A DNA stretch of 64,000 bases, taken from NCBI GenBank assembly GCA_017522065.1, contig JAFXAD010000050.1, forward strand, positions 62,001-126,000, read 5' to 3'. The stretch is from Bacteroidales bacterium. Lineage in GTDB: Bacteria; Bacteroidota; Bacteroidia; Bacteroidales; P3. Shown here in pieces: positions 25,925 through 35,124 of this stretch. The notes beneath the pieces are model-generated. The model made no database searches. It saw only the letters and a list, made by a program, of their open reading frames with translations, and had not been told where the DNA came from. A program made the position numbers and the translations under genes. Position 1 is the first letter of the stretch. Each line of letters opens with the position of its first letter.

Positions 25925-27519
25925 AGATGACCCTCCTTACGCAATTTCTCTGCGATCGTGTGAATATACGCCATCGCCTCCACATCCGCCATCGTCTCCC
26001 CCGTTGGCAGGTAACCAAACTCATCCACGTCACTCGCCAAACTATTCTTGACCCCATTTTCTGCACCTCCTTCTACCATTGCCCTTCTTCTCTCTATAAA
26101 CTCATCGAGCGACGCTGGACGTGACGACGGCAGGTCAAAATACTTGCTCATCAGAACCTGATCTATCCGCCAGTTTTCCACAACATCTTCTTCGGTATCT
26201 ATCTGCACCTTCCCGTTCTCGTCTCGCTTGAACAAAAGCAGATTAACATCTGCGTCATCTCTGGAGTTTGCCTGTACAAGCAAGGGACTATGTGTTGAGA
26301 TAAAGAATGCCTTGCTCTTTTTATCCGCCTTAGTCATTGACAAGTCCAGAATATACTTGATATAATTCCTTTGCCACTGTGGATTGATATGTGTATCTGG
26401 TTCATCAAGCAGGAACAAAGTCTCATCATTCTTGCTGTGCGAAAGGGCTATCAGCCCCATCACTGTCAAATATTGCTGCTCGCCTTCACTCAGTTGCACA
26501 TAGGGATAGAACGTATTTTCTCCTGTTTTCCGAAGGACTATATCAAGTTTGTCCACCATATTCAGCACATAACACTCTTCCAGAGTATTCAAAAAGTCCA
26601 TCGGTGTAGGAAATTCTTCAAAGAGTTGCTTCCTGAACTCGTCGTCAGCCGGGATGGTATCAACTTCAAAAAACTCTCTCGAACCGCGTTCTGCCTTCGT
26701 AATAGAGTATTTCCGCTCGTGTATATTGGCATCGTTTAGCAGCAGACTCAACAATTTATCCACATCTCCCCGAATTCCCCAGAACACATGAGCACCGTCA
26801 GGAACCTCTCCCTGCATCAACAGCTCATAATAGTCATTTAATGTGCGTCGCTGCTTTTGTAACTGTCCCATCTTGGCAAAGCTGGGATTTCGAAACCTCA
26901 CCTGTATTCTGTCCCACTCTCCAATGTGTACTACGTCTTGCAATACTTTTCTGATCTGCTGACCATACACATGATGCTCCCGATAGAGCAATAGGGTCGT
27001 CAGTACCAGCATCGAATGGCGGTTCTCCGCAAAAAACAGTCTCTTAGGTTCAAATACGTCAACGTTGCCCTTTGAGTATCGTCTGCGCTTCGAACTTTCT
27101 TCACGCTTGATATGTTTGGCAACAAGCGTCTTCACACGTTTGTTTTCACCGGAATAGTAACCGATGATCTGGCTGGGCAACGCCTCAAAAGGTATCTTTG
27201 GTATCAGTGTTTCAAATCCTTCACCAAAAAGTGTTTCAGGCTGCCATAAAGTCAACATTCCTCCGTCTTTAACTGCCCTATAGTGCTGCCCGCGACACTC
27301 ATACTCCAGAGTGTAGTCAAACCTGGGCATTTCCTCTTTAGAGGGCCTACGCCCGGAAGCCAACTGGTTCAGCTCGTCGAATATCAGAAGCAGAATCTCT
27401 ATCATATTCGACTTACCCATGCCGTTTTGACCCACCAGCATTGTTACCAGTTTGTCATGCAGCGATATGTCAACCGTCACGTTCTTATATTCCGTGACCT
27501 TCAGTCTTCTTATCTTCAT
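25921..27519 (-). CDS. AAA/ABC-type ATPase (restriction-system-associated, PtuA-like)
   Basis: A 532-residue SMC/ABC-type ATPase. Walker A GQNGMGKSN (30-38), ABC signature LSEGEQQY (343-350), Walker B FLLDEPDTH (369-377) and the His switch FFISTHSPLL are all intact. The family is the AAA ATPase found next to TIGR02646 HNH proteins and type I-like methylase genes in Bacteroidetes, related to Septu PtuA. It overlaps the specificity gene by four bases upstream and the HNH gene by four bases downstream. It probably gates the nuclease in response to a nucleotide or DNA signal. Confidence 0.85.
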   Translation of the reverse strand: MKIRRLKVTEYKNVTVDISLHDKLVTMLVGQNGMGKSNMIEILLLIFDELNQLASGRRPSKEEMPRFDYTLEYECRGQHYRAVKDGGMLTLWQPETLFGEGFETLIPKIPFEALPSQIIGYYSGENKRVKTLVAKHIKREESSKRRRYSKGNVDVFEPKRLFFAENRHSMLVLTTLLLYREHHVYGQQIRKVLQDVVHIGEWDRIQVRFRNPSFAKMGQLQKQRRTLNDYYELLMQGEVPDGAHVFWGIRGDVDKLLSLLLNDANIHERKYSITKAERGSREFFEVDTIPADDEFRKQLFEEFPTPMDFLNTLEECYVLNMVDKLDIVLRKTGENTFYPYVQLSEGEQQYLTVMGLIALSHSKNDETLFLLDEPDTHINPQWQRNYIKYILDLSMTKADKKSKAFFISTHSPLLVQANSRDDADVNLLLFKRDENGKVQIDTEEDVVENWRIDQVLMSKYFDLPSSRPASLDEFIERRRAMVEGGAENGVKNSLASDVDEFGYLPTGETMADVEAMAYIHTIAEKLRKEGHL

Positions 27520-28151
27520 AAGGGTTTCTTAAAAACCTCATTGAGCCAAGCCTTCAGAGTCATCTCAGCCTGCAGGTTCAGTTCGTCACACTTTTTTTTC
27601 AGATCCTTCCGACTCATCTCCATCGACAGTTCTTTCAGTCGCTGCGTCTTTTGCTTCAATTCGTTTGTTAGCTCCTCTATTCGCTGAAACTTATCTGCCA
27701 CTTCTTGCTGTGTGGCCATATCCGGCACAGGAATTACCATCTGCTTCAGATAGTTCATGTCCAAATGCCCTATGGCCGCACCTTTTATTCGTTTCTGGAA
27801 GTCATCATAGCGATAACTCAGGTAACAATAAAGATAACTCGTGAGCACATCGTCATTTTTCAGACTCAATACTGCCAATGTCGAGGCGGCTATCCCTTCC
27901 TGCGCAAAAAACACTTTCCCGCTACGATAGCCATCTTTTACCATGACAAGGTCATTTTCACCTACCACGTATCCTGCTTTGTCAGCATATTGTCCGGAGG
28001 CTCCTGTCTCCAGCATCTTGATAGTAACGTAGGGCAATGAACTGTCAAAGGGACGCACTTCCACACGCCTGGGGCGTCTCGCGGAACGTATTTCCACAAG
28101 GTCTGCTAATGGCATCTCCCTTATATTCACAGTATAAATATTGTTAACCAT
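27516..28151 (-). CDS. Half-size type I specificity subunit (HsdS-like)
   Basis: A 211-residue protein with one target-recognition domain (DGYRSGKVFFAQEGIAASTL, LDMNYLKQMVIPVPDMATQQ) and one C-terminal coiled-coil (EVADKFQRIEELTNELKQKT onward). Normal HsdS is ~400 residues with two such domains; half-size versions can dimerise and read palindromic sites. Its start overlaps the methylase gene by eight bases. It presumably gives DNA sequence specificity to the operon's methylase-like partner. No hsdR translocase gene is present. Confidence 0.8.
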   Translation of the reverse strand: MVNNIYTVNIREMPLADLVEIRSARRPRRVEVRPFDSSLPYVTIKMLETGASGQYADKAGYVVGENDLVMVKDGYRSGKVFFAQEGIAASTLAVLSLKNDDVLTSYLYCYLSYRYDDFQKRIKGAAIGHLDMNYLKQMVIPVPDMATQQEVADKFQRIEELTNELKQKTQRLKELSMEMSRKDLKKKCDELNLQAEMTLKAWLNEVFKKPL

Positions 28152-29874
28152 TAATCTCTTTTTCTATCCTTGCCAGTAAACTACGTATTTCCCTTACCAC
28201 TTTATTGGCCTCATCCAAGTATTGCATAGGGGTTTCCATCTGCATTTCCAACTGCCCTCTGTCATCATTGAAGGTGATTCTGTAATCCTCACTGCGTATG
28301 GCATCCAGAGCTATCAACTTACTCCTTTTGTCAGCCGTCCTGCTATGGTAGGTCCTGTTGAAATCTTTGAACGCAGATATGTCCCACAGTTGCTCTGGCT
28401 TCTGTTTTCCCTTCTTCATGTCATACACCAACACCTTACCGTCACCCCCCCTCTGTCGCCTGATAAAAAGAGCACACATCGGTATCGTCGAATTTGTATA
28501 AATTCCTTGGGGCAGTCGCAGTATAGTATGCAGATAACATTCTTCAAACAGGCGTTTCCTTGCCCTTCGGTAGTCTGATGAAGTTTTATACAGGAAGTTT
28601 TCGGGCAGCAACAGTGCAGCCCTGCTTCCGGGTTGCAGACTGAGGGAGTTTGCAATCAACTCTACAAAGTCTGTCTGCCTGTTTCTGGTCGTATTGCCCA
28701 TTCGAGATTTTCCCGCCAAAGTATAGACTGGCAATGGCGGTTCGCAAATGATACCGTCATATTGTTTGTAGTCTATTGTTGTCAGCGAATCCCCGACTTT
28801 CACTTCACTCCGCAAACCGTGGAATCGGGTGTTGCAAAAACCAATCCTGGCCACTTCCTTTTGAATTTCCATCCCCGTAAGGGCTTCAGTCAATTGGAAC
28901 AACTTCTCACCCTCATTCAGCCCGTGGTAGTTGTCACTTTTACCTCGCAAATAATTGTCAATCGCTACCAAGAAGCCAGCATAGCCTGATGCAGGGTCAT
29001 GCCATCGCTCTCCTGTCTCTGGTTGCAGCAATTCTACTAACAATTGTGCCAATACTGGGGGTGTATAATTCTGAACCGCCCCTCCTTCTTTGGTCATCCC
29101 GTTTTCTTGCAGCAAGAGGTCAAACACCTGCGTGATGTTTTCATCCTTGGCGCACTGCGATACCACTCTGATAGCTTCGCTAAGAACAGTAGCAGAGTAG
29201 ATGCGCGTTTGCTGACCAATCTTTTGTATGGCTTTTTGGTATTGTGCTATCAGCTCGTCACCTGTTTCTTCTTCCAGCGATTTCCAAGTCTTTGATGCTT
29301 TTTCATCATAGAATGTCATCCACCTCAGATATAGCATATTGGCCATTTCATATAGAAACTGATACGTGGACACACCTGCTTCCACCAGACTATCGCGTAG
29401 TCCCCATAATTTGCGCGACTGGTCTTCTACCACTGTGATAAGTCTATGACGAATTCTCAGGTCATCCGTTCCATATTTCTCACGCAGCCAATGCTGTAAT
29501 TCATGAATGTATTTGAATCCTTGTTTTTCTGCTTGTATGCGCAAAGTTGAACCATCACCTATGAGAACTCGCTCAAAGGCATCCAGAAAGTAAGTATAGT
29601 CTCTATTATATACTGGTATCTCATCACCAGGCCTTACAACTGAGGCCGCAATCACCGGGTCATAATAGATATTACTTGCATATTTCTTACTTATTGGCAT
29701 AGGCTGCACATCGCTGAGCGTCACAGGTGCATCAAGTTCTTTTAGCAAAACCTTACCTTCTTGATCCACCCCTGTTATAACAAAGGCATTGTCACTAAAC
29801 CACAGTTTGCCCTTCAATTCCTCAAACTTGGCATCCGTCAGCCTGACAATATCATTCCATTGATAGTCAACCAT
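28144..29874 (-). CDS. Type I N6-methylase-like protein with degenerate catalytic motif
   Basis: A 576-residue HsdM-like protein. Residues ~120-250 are the helical HsdM N-terminal region. SAM motif I reads DPASGYAGFL (293-302) where families normally have DPACGSGGFL. The catalytic motif IV reads CEPPLP (377-382) instead of NPPF/NPPY, so Asn is replaced by Glu378 and the aromatic residue by Leu381. The protein is otherwise full length and in frame, so the changes look selected rather than decayed. It is probably a DNA-binding scaffold that cannot methylate adenine. It overlaps rdrB by eight bases and the specificity gene by eight. Confidence 0.8.
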   Translation of the reverse strand: MVDYQWNDIVRLTDAKFEELKGKLWFSDNAFVITGVDQEGKVLLKELDAPVTLSDVQPMPISKKYASNIYYDPVIAASVVRPGDEIPVYNRDYTYFLDAFERVLIGDGSTLRIQAEKQGFKYIHELQHWLREKYGTDDLRIRHRLITVVEDQSRKLWGLRDSLVEAGVSTYQFLYEMANMLYLRWMTFYDEKASKTWKSLEEETGDELIAQYQKAIQKIGQQTRIYSATVLSEAIRVVSQCAKDENITQVFDLLLQENGMTKEGGAVQNYTPPVLAQLLVELLQPETGERWHDPASGYAGFLVAIDNYLRGKSDNYHGLNEGEKLFQLTEALTGMEIQKEVARIGFCNTRFHGLRSEVKVGDSLTTIDYKQYDGIICEPPLPVYTLAGKSRMGNTTRNRQTDFVELIANSLSLQPGSRAALLLPENFLYKTSSDYRRARKRLFEECYLHTILRLPQGIYTNSTIPMCALFIRRQRGGDGKVLVYDMKKGKQKPEQLWDISAFKDFNRTYHSRTADKRSKLIALDAIRSEDYRITFNDDRGQLEMQMETPMQYLDEANKVVREIRSLLARIEKEING

Positions 29875-32659
29875 TTTTCTTACCCATTAGAATAATTATA
29901 CTCGTTTTCAGCCGGTCAATAAAACGTTGACCACGCATCTCGTCTTCCATATCTTTTCTTACGCGTTCTTCCAACCCCTTCAATGTACTCTTTTCTGGAT
30001 GGTCCTGGAGTGAAACAGACTTGTCAAAACGTTGAGAAAGAGAATTGAGCCTGGTTTTATCAAGCCACTCAAACACATCGCTTTCCCTTGTATTTCCTTC
30101 TCCAAGCCTGTATTTGCGTATAAGTGCATGAGCTACCAAAGCATATTCTCGTTCTATCGATGTGGAAAACACGCCCTTGTCATCTGTGTTAATGGATACG
30201 GAAATATCATGCCTCGGATATTCTGACTGCCCGTTGATTGTGTTGAATTTTGTGATAGGATGGTTGTCATAGCGGTCTATTTCTCCTATCTTGAAGTTGG
30301 ACGTTGGGTTGCACTCTATAGCAATGCCCAGGCCCTCCACTTGTTGCAGCAGTTGTTGTTGCACCATTTCTATTGTCTGGCACATAGCTCCATCTACCTC
30401 CCACGTATCATACGTTCCGCCATTTAGTTTTCCTTCTTTACTATAGTGGTATTGATGATACAATTTGCAGGCTTCACGCTGTTTTCGGGCCTCGTCGCAC
30501 ACCTTTGTCCTCACCAGTGCCTTATTGCCCCATGCCGTCACATCCTTATAGCGGTTGTTCACATGACCATCTGCATCATAGCACTCAGGGTTATCACCGC
30601 GCAATAGCATACTGCTATAATACAAATCTATACTCGGTGTTCCTCCATAGCTAGGATATACTCGCCTGAAACAGTCTCCAAACCGCCGCTGCAGTTCTGC
30701 ATTGCATTTATTGTGTATGCCCATCCGGCTCATACGGTTCCATAGCCAGGCGGCATTGTCCATCTGCATCTGTAGTGACATAGCCACAGTGTAGTTCCGT
30801 AGTTGGTAATACTTGCCGGCCTCCACACCCAGCACAAGCCCGTGACCTATCCTGTCTCCTTTTTGCAACTGAAGAAAAAGTATGGCTTCATCTACAGCCC
30901 GCAGCCCATCCACGATGTCCATAAAGTCCTCACCCACATGGTAGGTTATACCGAGGTCGGCAGGACAGTGCATCTGCTTGTTTTTTATCTGATGTCTTCT
31001 TAGGTAGCGAAACGCCTGCGCAAACACCTCTGGTCTTGCCGCTATCTCACTATTGGCGGCATCTATGCCAACTATTCTGTCTGCGTAATACTCGTCTTTC
31101 TTATTCTTCCTCAATGAATTTCGCAGGTCATAGATACCTTGTGCCTGTTTCTTCACCTTCTCCCTCAAAGCATGGTGTCGCGGCACAGCGTCTAACGCTT
31201 CTTCTTTTGGCTCGTCTTTTTCCTTGATAAAATGATAGATGTAACGGTATGTCCAATGTGTACTTTCTGCATCATTGCAGGTTCTGAACATCGGGTCTTC
31301 TATGGCATTGTCATCGAATTCTATTTCTTCTATATTCTTATCCACCATGTCATCCTCATCTTCAGGAGTAATACGGGTCTCGTGATACCTGCTGCCTTCG
31401 GGGTGGTCGCTGAAGAAACTGGCCACTGCCAGATGGATGGCGGCCTTTTTATAGGCAGGATAGGGTTTGGCAAAGATGAGTTTACGTTCTTCGTAGATAC
31501 TGAAATTTGCGAAACCTACTGTGTCATTAAGCTGACTGATTTCGTGACGGATCTCATTTTTGATTAGAAGATAGATGTATAGTAATGTCGCTACACATCC
31601 ATCACTATAGTCCCCAAGATAGATTCCCCTCAGCGTACTATATAGTATATGTCTTTCGCCGGAGAGCAAACTATACGCGCACATTTCCTGCTTCCCACGG
31701 GGCACTGTCACGCCCTCTCTGATGGCGTAGTCAAAGCGTTCAGCATCGCCTGTTTGGTCATTGACATACTGTTTTCCGCAGGTTTGCAATGCTGTTTCAA
31801 TAGATTGCTGCAATTTGCTTGCCTCATCCAATATAGTGCTGTCCGGGAACTTTCTCATCAAGCCTGACAGTTCCTTTTTTGTATATACAGGACTCTTTGC
31901 CTCAAGCTGTGCAAGATACAAGCGTATAGCGGCTGCAACTACCGCTTTCTGATAAAGACCTGTTGAATCGTTGCTTTGATGGTGGTGTCCTTGAACGAAT
32001 CCTGCTATTTCATCAAATTGTGTCTTACGGCCTGTGATGTGATTCATCAGGCATATCCAGTTGATATCGAAATTGAGAGAAGAGCCCTTCAAGTGCGCAT
32101 GTATGTCCGCCAATGGCATTTCCAGCATGGTTTCCAGTACGGGATCGTCGGTCCTGATATATGAAGGCCAGGCAAAATCGTTTCTTTTTGTGGGATCTGG
32201 AACGTTATTCAAGTCGTAAGCGGCCAGAAAAGCGCACACCAGCAGATCTTCTCCTATAGCAGAACTGAGTGTATGCCAACGTAGAATGTCCTGCCAATGG
32301 CAAACTACTTGCGTGTTATCCTTCAGCTCCAGTGTTCCTTGATCCACGAAATAAAGCAAGGCGTTGTATATCGTAGGGGCCTTGGAGTAAGCCAGACGGT
32401 CTGAATCTGCGTCTGCTTTCATCCAATGCGTCTTCAGCATCTCAACGATACCGTACAGCTGGTCTATCGTGAACTGCTCATCATCACCACATACACTACG
32501 CATCATTTGAACCAGCTCCATAGGTTCAATCCGTGGTGATTCTACGCTATAGTTTCCTTTCACCAGTTGCTTGATGAATGGGGTACAATCCGCCCGCAAC
32601 AGCAGTCCCCTAAGACACAACTGCAGCTCCTTCTGTTTATGAATTTCTAATGATGACAT
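29867..32659 (-). CDS. rdrB: RADAR adenosine deaminase RdrB
   Basis: A 930-residue adenosine-deaminase-fold protein, far longer than metabolic adenosine deaminase. Metal and catalytic residues are visible: DIHAHLKGSS (His187, His189), YHVGEDF (His574, Glu577), DRIGHG (His606), ECNPTSNFKIG (782-792) and SINTDDKGVF (Asp826-Asp827). This matches RdrB of RADAR, which with the ATPase RdrA deaminates adenosine in RNA or free nucleotides on phage infection. The start overlaps rdrA by 23 bases. An acidic insert (EDEDDMVDKNIEEIEFDDN) lies near residue 440. All active-site residues appear intact. Confidence 0.85.
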   Translation of the reverse strand: MSSLEIHKQKELQLCLRGLLLRADCTPFIKQLVKGNYSVESPRIEPMELVQMMRSVCGDDEQFTIDQLYGIVEMLKTHWMKADADSDRLAYSKAPTIYNALLYFVDQGTLELKDNTQVVCHWQDILRWHTLSSAIGEDLLVCAFLAAYDLNNVPDPTKRNDFAWPSYIRTDDPVLETMLEMPLADIHAHLKGSSLNFDINWICLMNHITGRKTQFDEIAGFVQGHHHQSNDSTGLYQKAVVAAAIRLYLAQLEAKSPVYTKKELSGLMRKFPDSTILDEASKLQQSIETALQTCGKQYVNDQTGDAERFDYAIREGVTVPRGKQEMCAYSLLSGERHILYSTLRGIYLGDYSDGCVATLLYIYLLIKNEIRHEISQLNDTVGFANFSIYEERKLIFAKPYPAYKKAAIHLAVASFFSDHPEGSRYHETRITPEDEDDMVDKNIEEIEFDDNAIEDPMFRTCNDAESTHWTYRYIYHFIKEKDEPKEEALDAVPRHHALREKVKKQAQGIYDLRNSLRKNKKDEYYADRIVGIDAANSEIAARPEVFAQAFRYLRRHQIKNKQMHCPADLGITYHVGEDFMDIVDGLRAVDEAILFLQLQKGDRIGHGLVLGVEAGKYYQLRNYTVAMSLQMQMDNAAWLWNRMSRMGIHNKCNAELQRRFGDCFRRVYPSYGGTPSIDLYYSSMLLRGDNPECYDADGHVNNRYKDVTAWGNKALVRTKVCDEARKQREACKLYHQYHYSKEGKLNGGTYDTWEVDGAMCQTIEMVQQQLLQQVEGLGIAIECNPTSNFKIGEIDRYDNHPITKFNTINGQSEYPRHDISVSINTDDKGVFSTSIEREYALVAHALIRKYRLGEGNTRESDVFEWLDKTRLNSLSQRFDKSVSLQDHPEKSTLKGLEERVRKDMEDEMRGQRFIDRLKTSIIILMGKKNG

Positions 32660-35114
32660 TCAAATCGTCTTCAAAAGGGTCTTTTATCGTTGTGGTATTG
32701 AAGATGCTCACAAATTGTTCTTTCACAGCAGCATTTTCCGAAGAAAACAATTCGGCAAATTTCCTGAAGAACTCAAAGTGAATAGTGTATGGCTTATCTT
32801 CTTCCCCAGTCCTGTCATCATCATATCGGTCATACGATTTGATACTATAGTTGGCTACCGCTTCAAAGAAATCGTGAAGCATTCCATAACTGTCAAGACC
32901 CTTGTCATATTCTTTTGCCCTGACTGTATCCAAAAGGTCTTCCATAATCTCCATATTGCGGAAACAGCAGAACGACAGCCATTTTTCTTCATCGTTTTTC
33001 CATTCTTTATGACGGTTTTGCGATGTCAGTTGCTTCATATCGGTAAAGAGCGGGTCGCGGCCTTCACTTCTTTCTGATTTTAACATGTCAAGAAATGCCC
33101 TTCCATGAGGCAACACCTGAAATCTGTTGAAACAGCGTTCCACTCTGCATAGGTTGAAAAACAACGCTCCTAGGTCAAAGTACAAATCGGTATGCTGCGA
33201 AAAGGCATCATAGCATAAGTCTGGCGAACTGCGGAAAGACAATTGCATGGACAAATCTTTGCTTCCATCATAATAAATCGTCAGCATCAGAAATTCTGCC
33301 AGCCTTATCAGATTCTGCTCACTTGCCTTCTGCCAGTCATTCAGGCATAATTCAAAAAGATTGTCAATATTACCTAATGATATGACACTACGGAAAATCT
33401 TGTTCGAATTATACTCCTGTGGTATCAGTTCATCCAAGTCGGTACAATACACGCTGCCTCCAACAATGGCTTCATAGTCATTCCACACTACATCGTGTTC
33501 TGGTTTTTGTATCAGCAAATTCGCTCGTTCCTGCTCCTTCTCCTTTTCACTCGACGAAGAGATGCTGTCATAGGCCCCATATAGCTGGATGCTATAGAAT
33601 GACCTTAAGAAAAACAAGAACTTCCTGACATCCTCGCCCATTTTTGTGCGCTGCGTCAGTCTGATAATAGCCAACACATCGCCAATAGATATGTTAAAGG
33701 GAGTGTTGTGGGGACTCAGAATCTTATCTACGATTTCTTTTCCCGTCCTGTTTTTCAGGTTCGACTCGGTAATGTCATCCAGTATCTGGAGCACCTCGTA
33801 ATTCAGTTCTTCCATGTTTTGCACACGCTTCACCCTGTCTGCATATTCCTTGTATTCTTCTGTCAGGTTAATATCACACCAGTCATTGTAGAAATACTGA
33901 CGAAACATTTCCTTGTTATAGTAATGAGGACTTGCCTCGCCCGACTCTGCATAGTCGTTCATCTGCAACAGCAGTTTAAACATCTGTCGCATATCACGCA
34001 GGTTCCTCGGCACAATATAACTCACCCGTTTGGCACTGTTATAAAACAGGTATCTTGTCTTCAGGAATATCAGTTCCGGGATAACCTGCTTGATCTTAAT
34101 TCCGTCTGACAGGTTATAACCCCACCGCTCTTTGTCATTAAAGACAGGTTCTGCGTCCATATATTCCGACGGCGAAGGCATATAGATGCGCTGATGGGCG
34201 GGAAGCAGTTTAGCCAGATAGCGTTCCGCACGCTGGGCTATCTCATTCCTTTCACTATAGTTCACACGCTGAAATCTTCTGTAGGGAGTCCCGTCATCCG
34301 TAACAAGATATTCTTCAGTGTACTTCCGCTGGATGATACCCGACAACTGCGCTATCTTCATCGACATCAGTGTGATGATGTTGGGTTGCATAAAGTATTT
34401 CCGCAATTGTTCGCACATCTCGTAGGCGTGATCGCTGTCTATATCTATATCATCAACCAGCAACAGTAGCACCCCATCTTTGCAACCGCTGTATTTCAGA
34501 TACAAATCCACCAGATTCTGGATGTTCTCTCTAATATCCACCGAGGCCGCCATATCCACCAGGTACTCCATACCGTCCTTTGCCTTCTTGTCACCAAACA
34601 TGCTGCGAAGGTTCTGCTGTACAGTGACAAACATCTTCATCAAGTCTGTCCTATACTTATTCCCCGTCCCTTCTTCCACGCACTCTGCCGACTCTTCTTT
34701 TTCTTGGAAAACACGGTATAGCCGGGCAATGAACAAGGATAGTATATTGTGTTCTTCATCAAAGAAGGAAGGGTCAATCATGGGAATAGCAAGAAACTCC
34801 GCCTCTGCTGCATACTTGGCATTCTGGCAAATCGCTTCATGATGTTCTGATGTGAGCATATTGGCCATCGAAAGCATACAAGAGGTCTTTCCTGTTCCAC
34901 GCTCACCGTCGAACACAACAATGTTATTATTGTTATCTACGCTGTTACGTAAAGCCGCAGGTGTTTCCTGCATATTCTTAACGCCCTTCAGGTAGGCATC
35001 AATAAGAAGTATGCACTGTTCATACTGATCCCTGAACATGGAATCTTTTGCCTCTTCCAGATCTTCTATATACGGTCTGTTATCGCCATTCAAGTCAAAT
35101 TTTATCTTCTTCAT
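32637..35114 (-). CDS. rdrA: RADAR ATPase RdrA
   Basis: An 825-residue P-loop NTPase. Walker A is GERGTGKTS (70-78) and Walker B is VLLLLVDDIDID (about 215-226), with long helical regions after the ATPase core, as in KAP-type NTPases. Placement directly upstream of and overlapping an rdrB-type deaminase identifies it as RdrA, which forms a ring that delivers substrate or signal to the RdrB shell. Ten bases separate it from the upstream cyclase-like gene. Identification rests mainly on the P-loop type, size and neighbour. Confidence 0.82.
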   Translation of the reverse strand: MKKIKFDLNGDNRPYIEDLEEAKDSMFRDQYEQCILLIDAYLKGVKNMQETPAALRNSVDNNNNIVVFDGERGTGKTSCMLSMANMLTSEHHEAICQNAKYAAEAEFLAIPMIDPSFFDEEHNILSLFIARLYRVFQEKEESAECVEEGTGNKYRTDLMKMFVTVQQNLRSMFGDKKAKDGMEYLVDMAASVDIRENIQNLVDLYLKYSGCKDGVLLLLVDDIDIDSDHAYEMCEQLRKYFMQPNIITLMSMKIAQLSGIIQRKYTEEYLVTDDGTPYRRFQRVNYSERNEIAQRAERYLAKLLPAHQRIYMPSPSEYMDAEPVFNDKERWGYNLSDGIKIKQVIPELIFLKTRYLFYNSAKRVSYIVPRNLRDMRQMFKLLLQMNDYAESGEASPHYYNKEMFRQYFYNDWCDINLTEEYKEYADRVKRVQNMEELNYEVLQILDDITESNLKNRTGKEIVDKILSPHNTPFNISIGDVLAIIRLTQRTKMGEDVRKFLFFLRSFYSIQLYGAYDSISSSSEKEKEQERANLLIQKPEHDVVWNDYEAIVGGSVYCTDLDELIPQEYNSNKIFRSVISLGNIDNLFELCLNDWQKASEQNLIRLAEFLMLTIYYDGSKDLSMQLSFRSSPDLCYDAFSQHTDLYFDLGALFFNLCRVERCFNRFQVLPHGRAFLDMLKSERSEGRDPLFTDMKQLTSQNRHKEWKNDEEKWLSFCCFRNMEIMEDLLDTVRAKEYDKGLDSYGMLHDFFEAVANYSIKSYDRYDDDRTGEEDKPYTIHFEFFRKFAELFSSENAAVKEQFVSIFNTTTIKDPFEDDLNVIIRNS

Positions 35115-35124
35115 GATGCCTTTC

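Noticed and set aside
19445-27519. Retron with PtuAB effectors (RT near an ATPase-HNH pair)
   Set aside because: There are two overlapping RTs of a different type, the ATPase-HNH pair belongs to another operon more than 2 kb away with unrelated genes between, and no msr/msd-like inverted repeats flank an RT.
25211-29874. Complete type I restriction-modification system
   Set aside because: No HsdR translocase gene, the specificity subunit has a single target domain and the methylase motif IV is altered.
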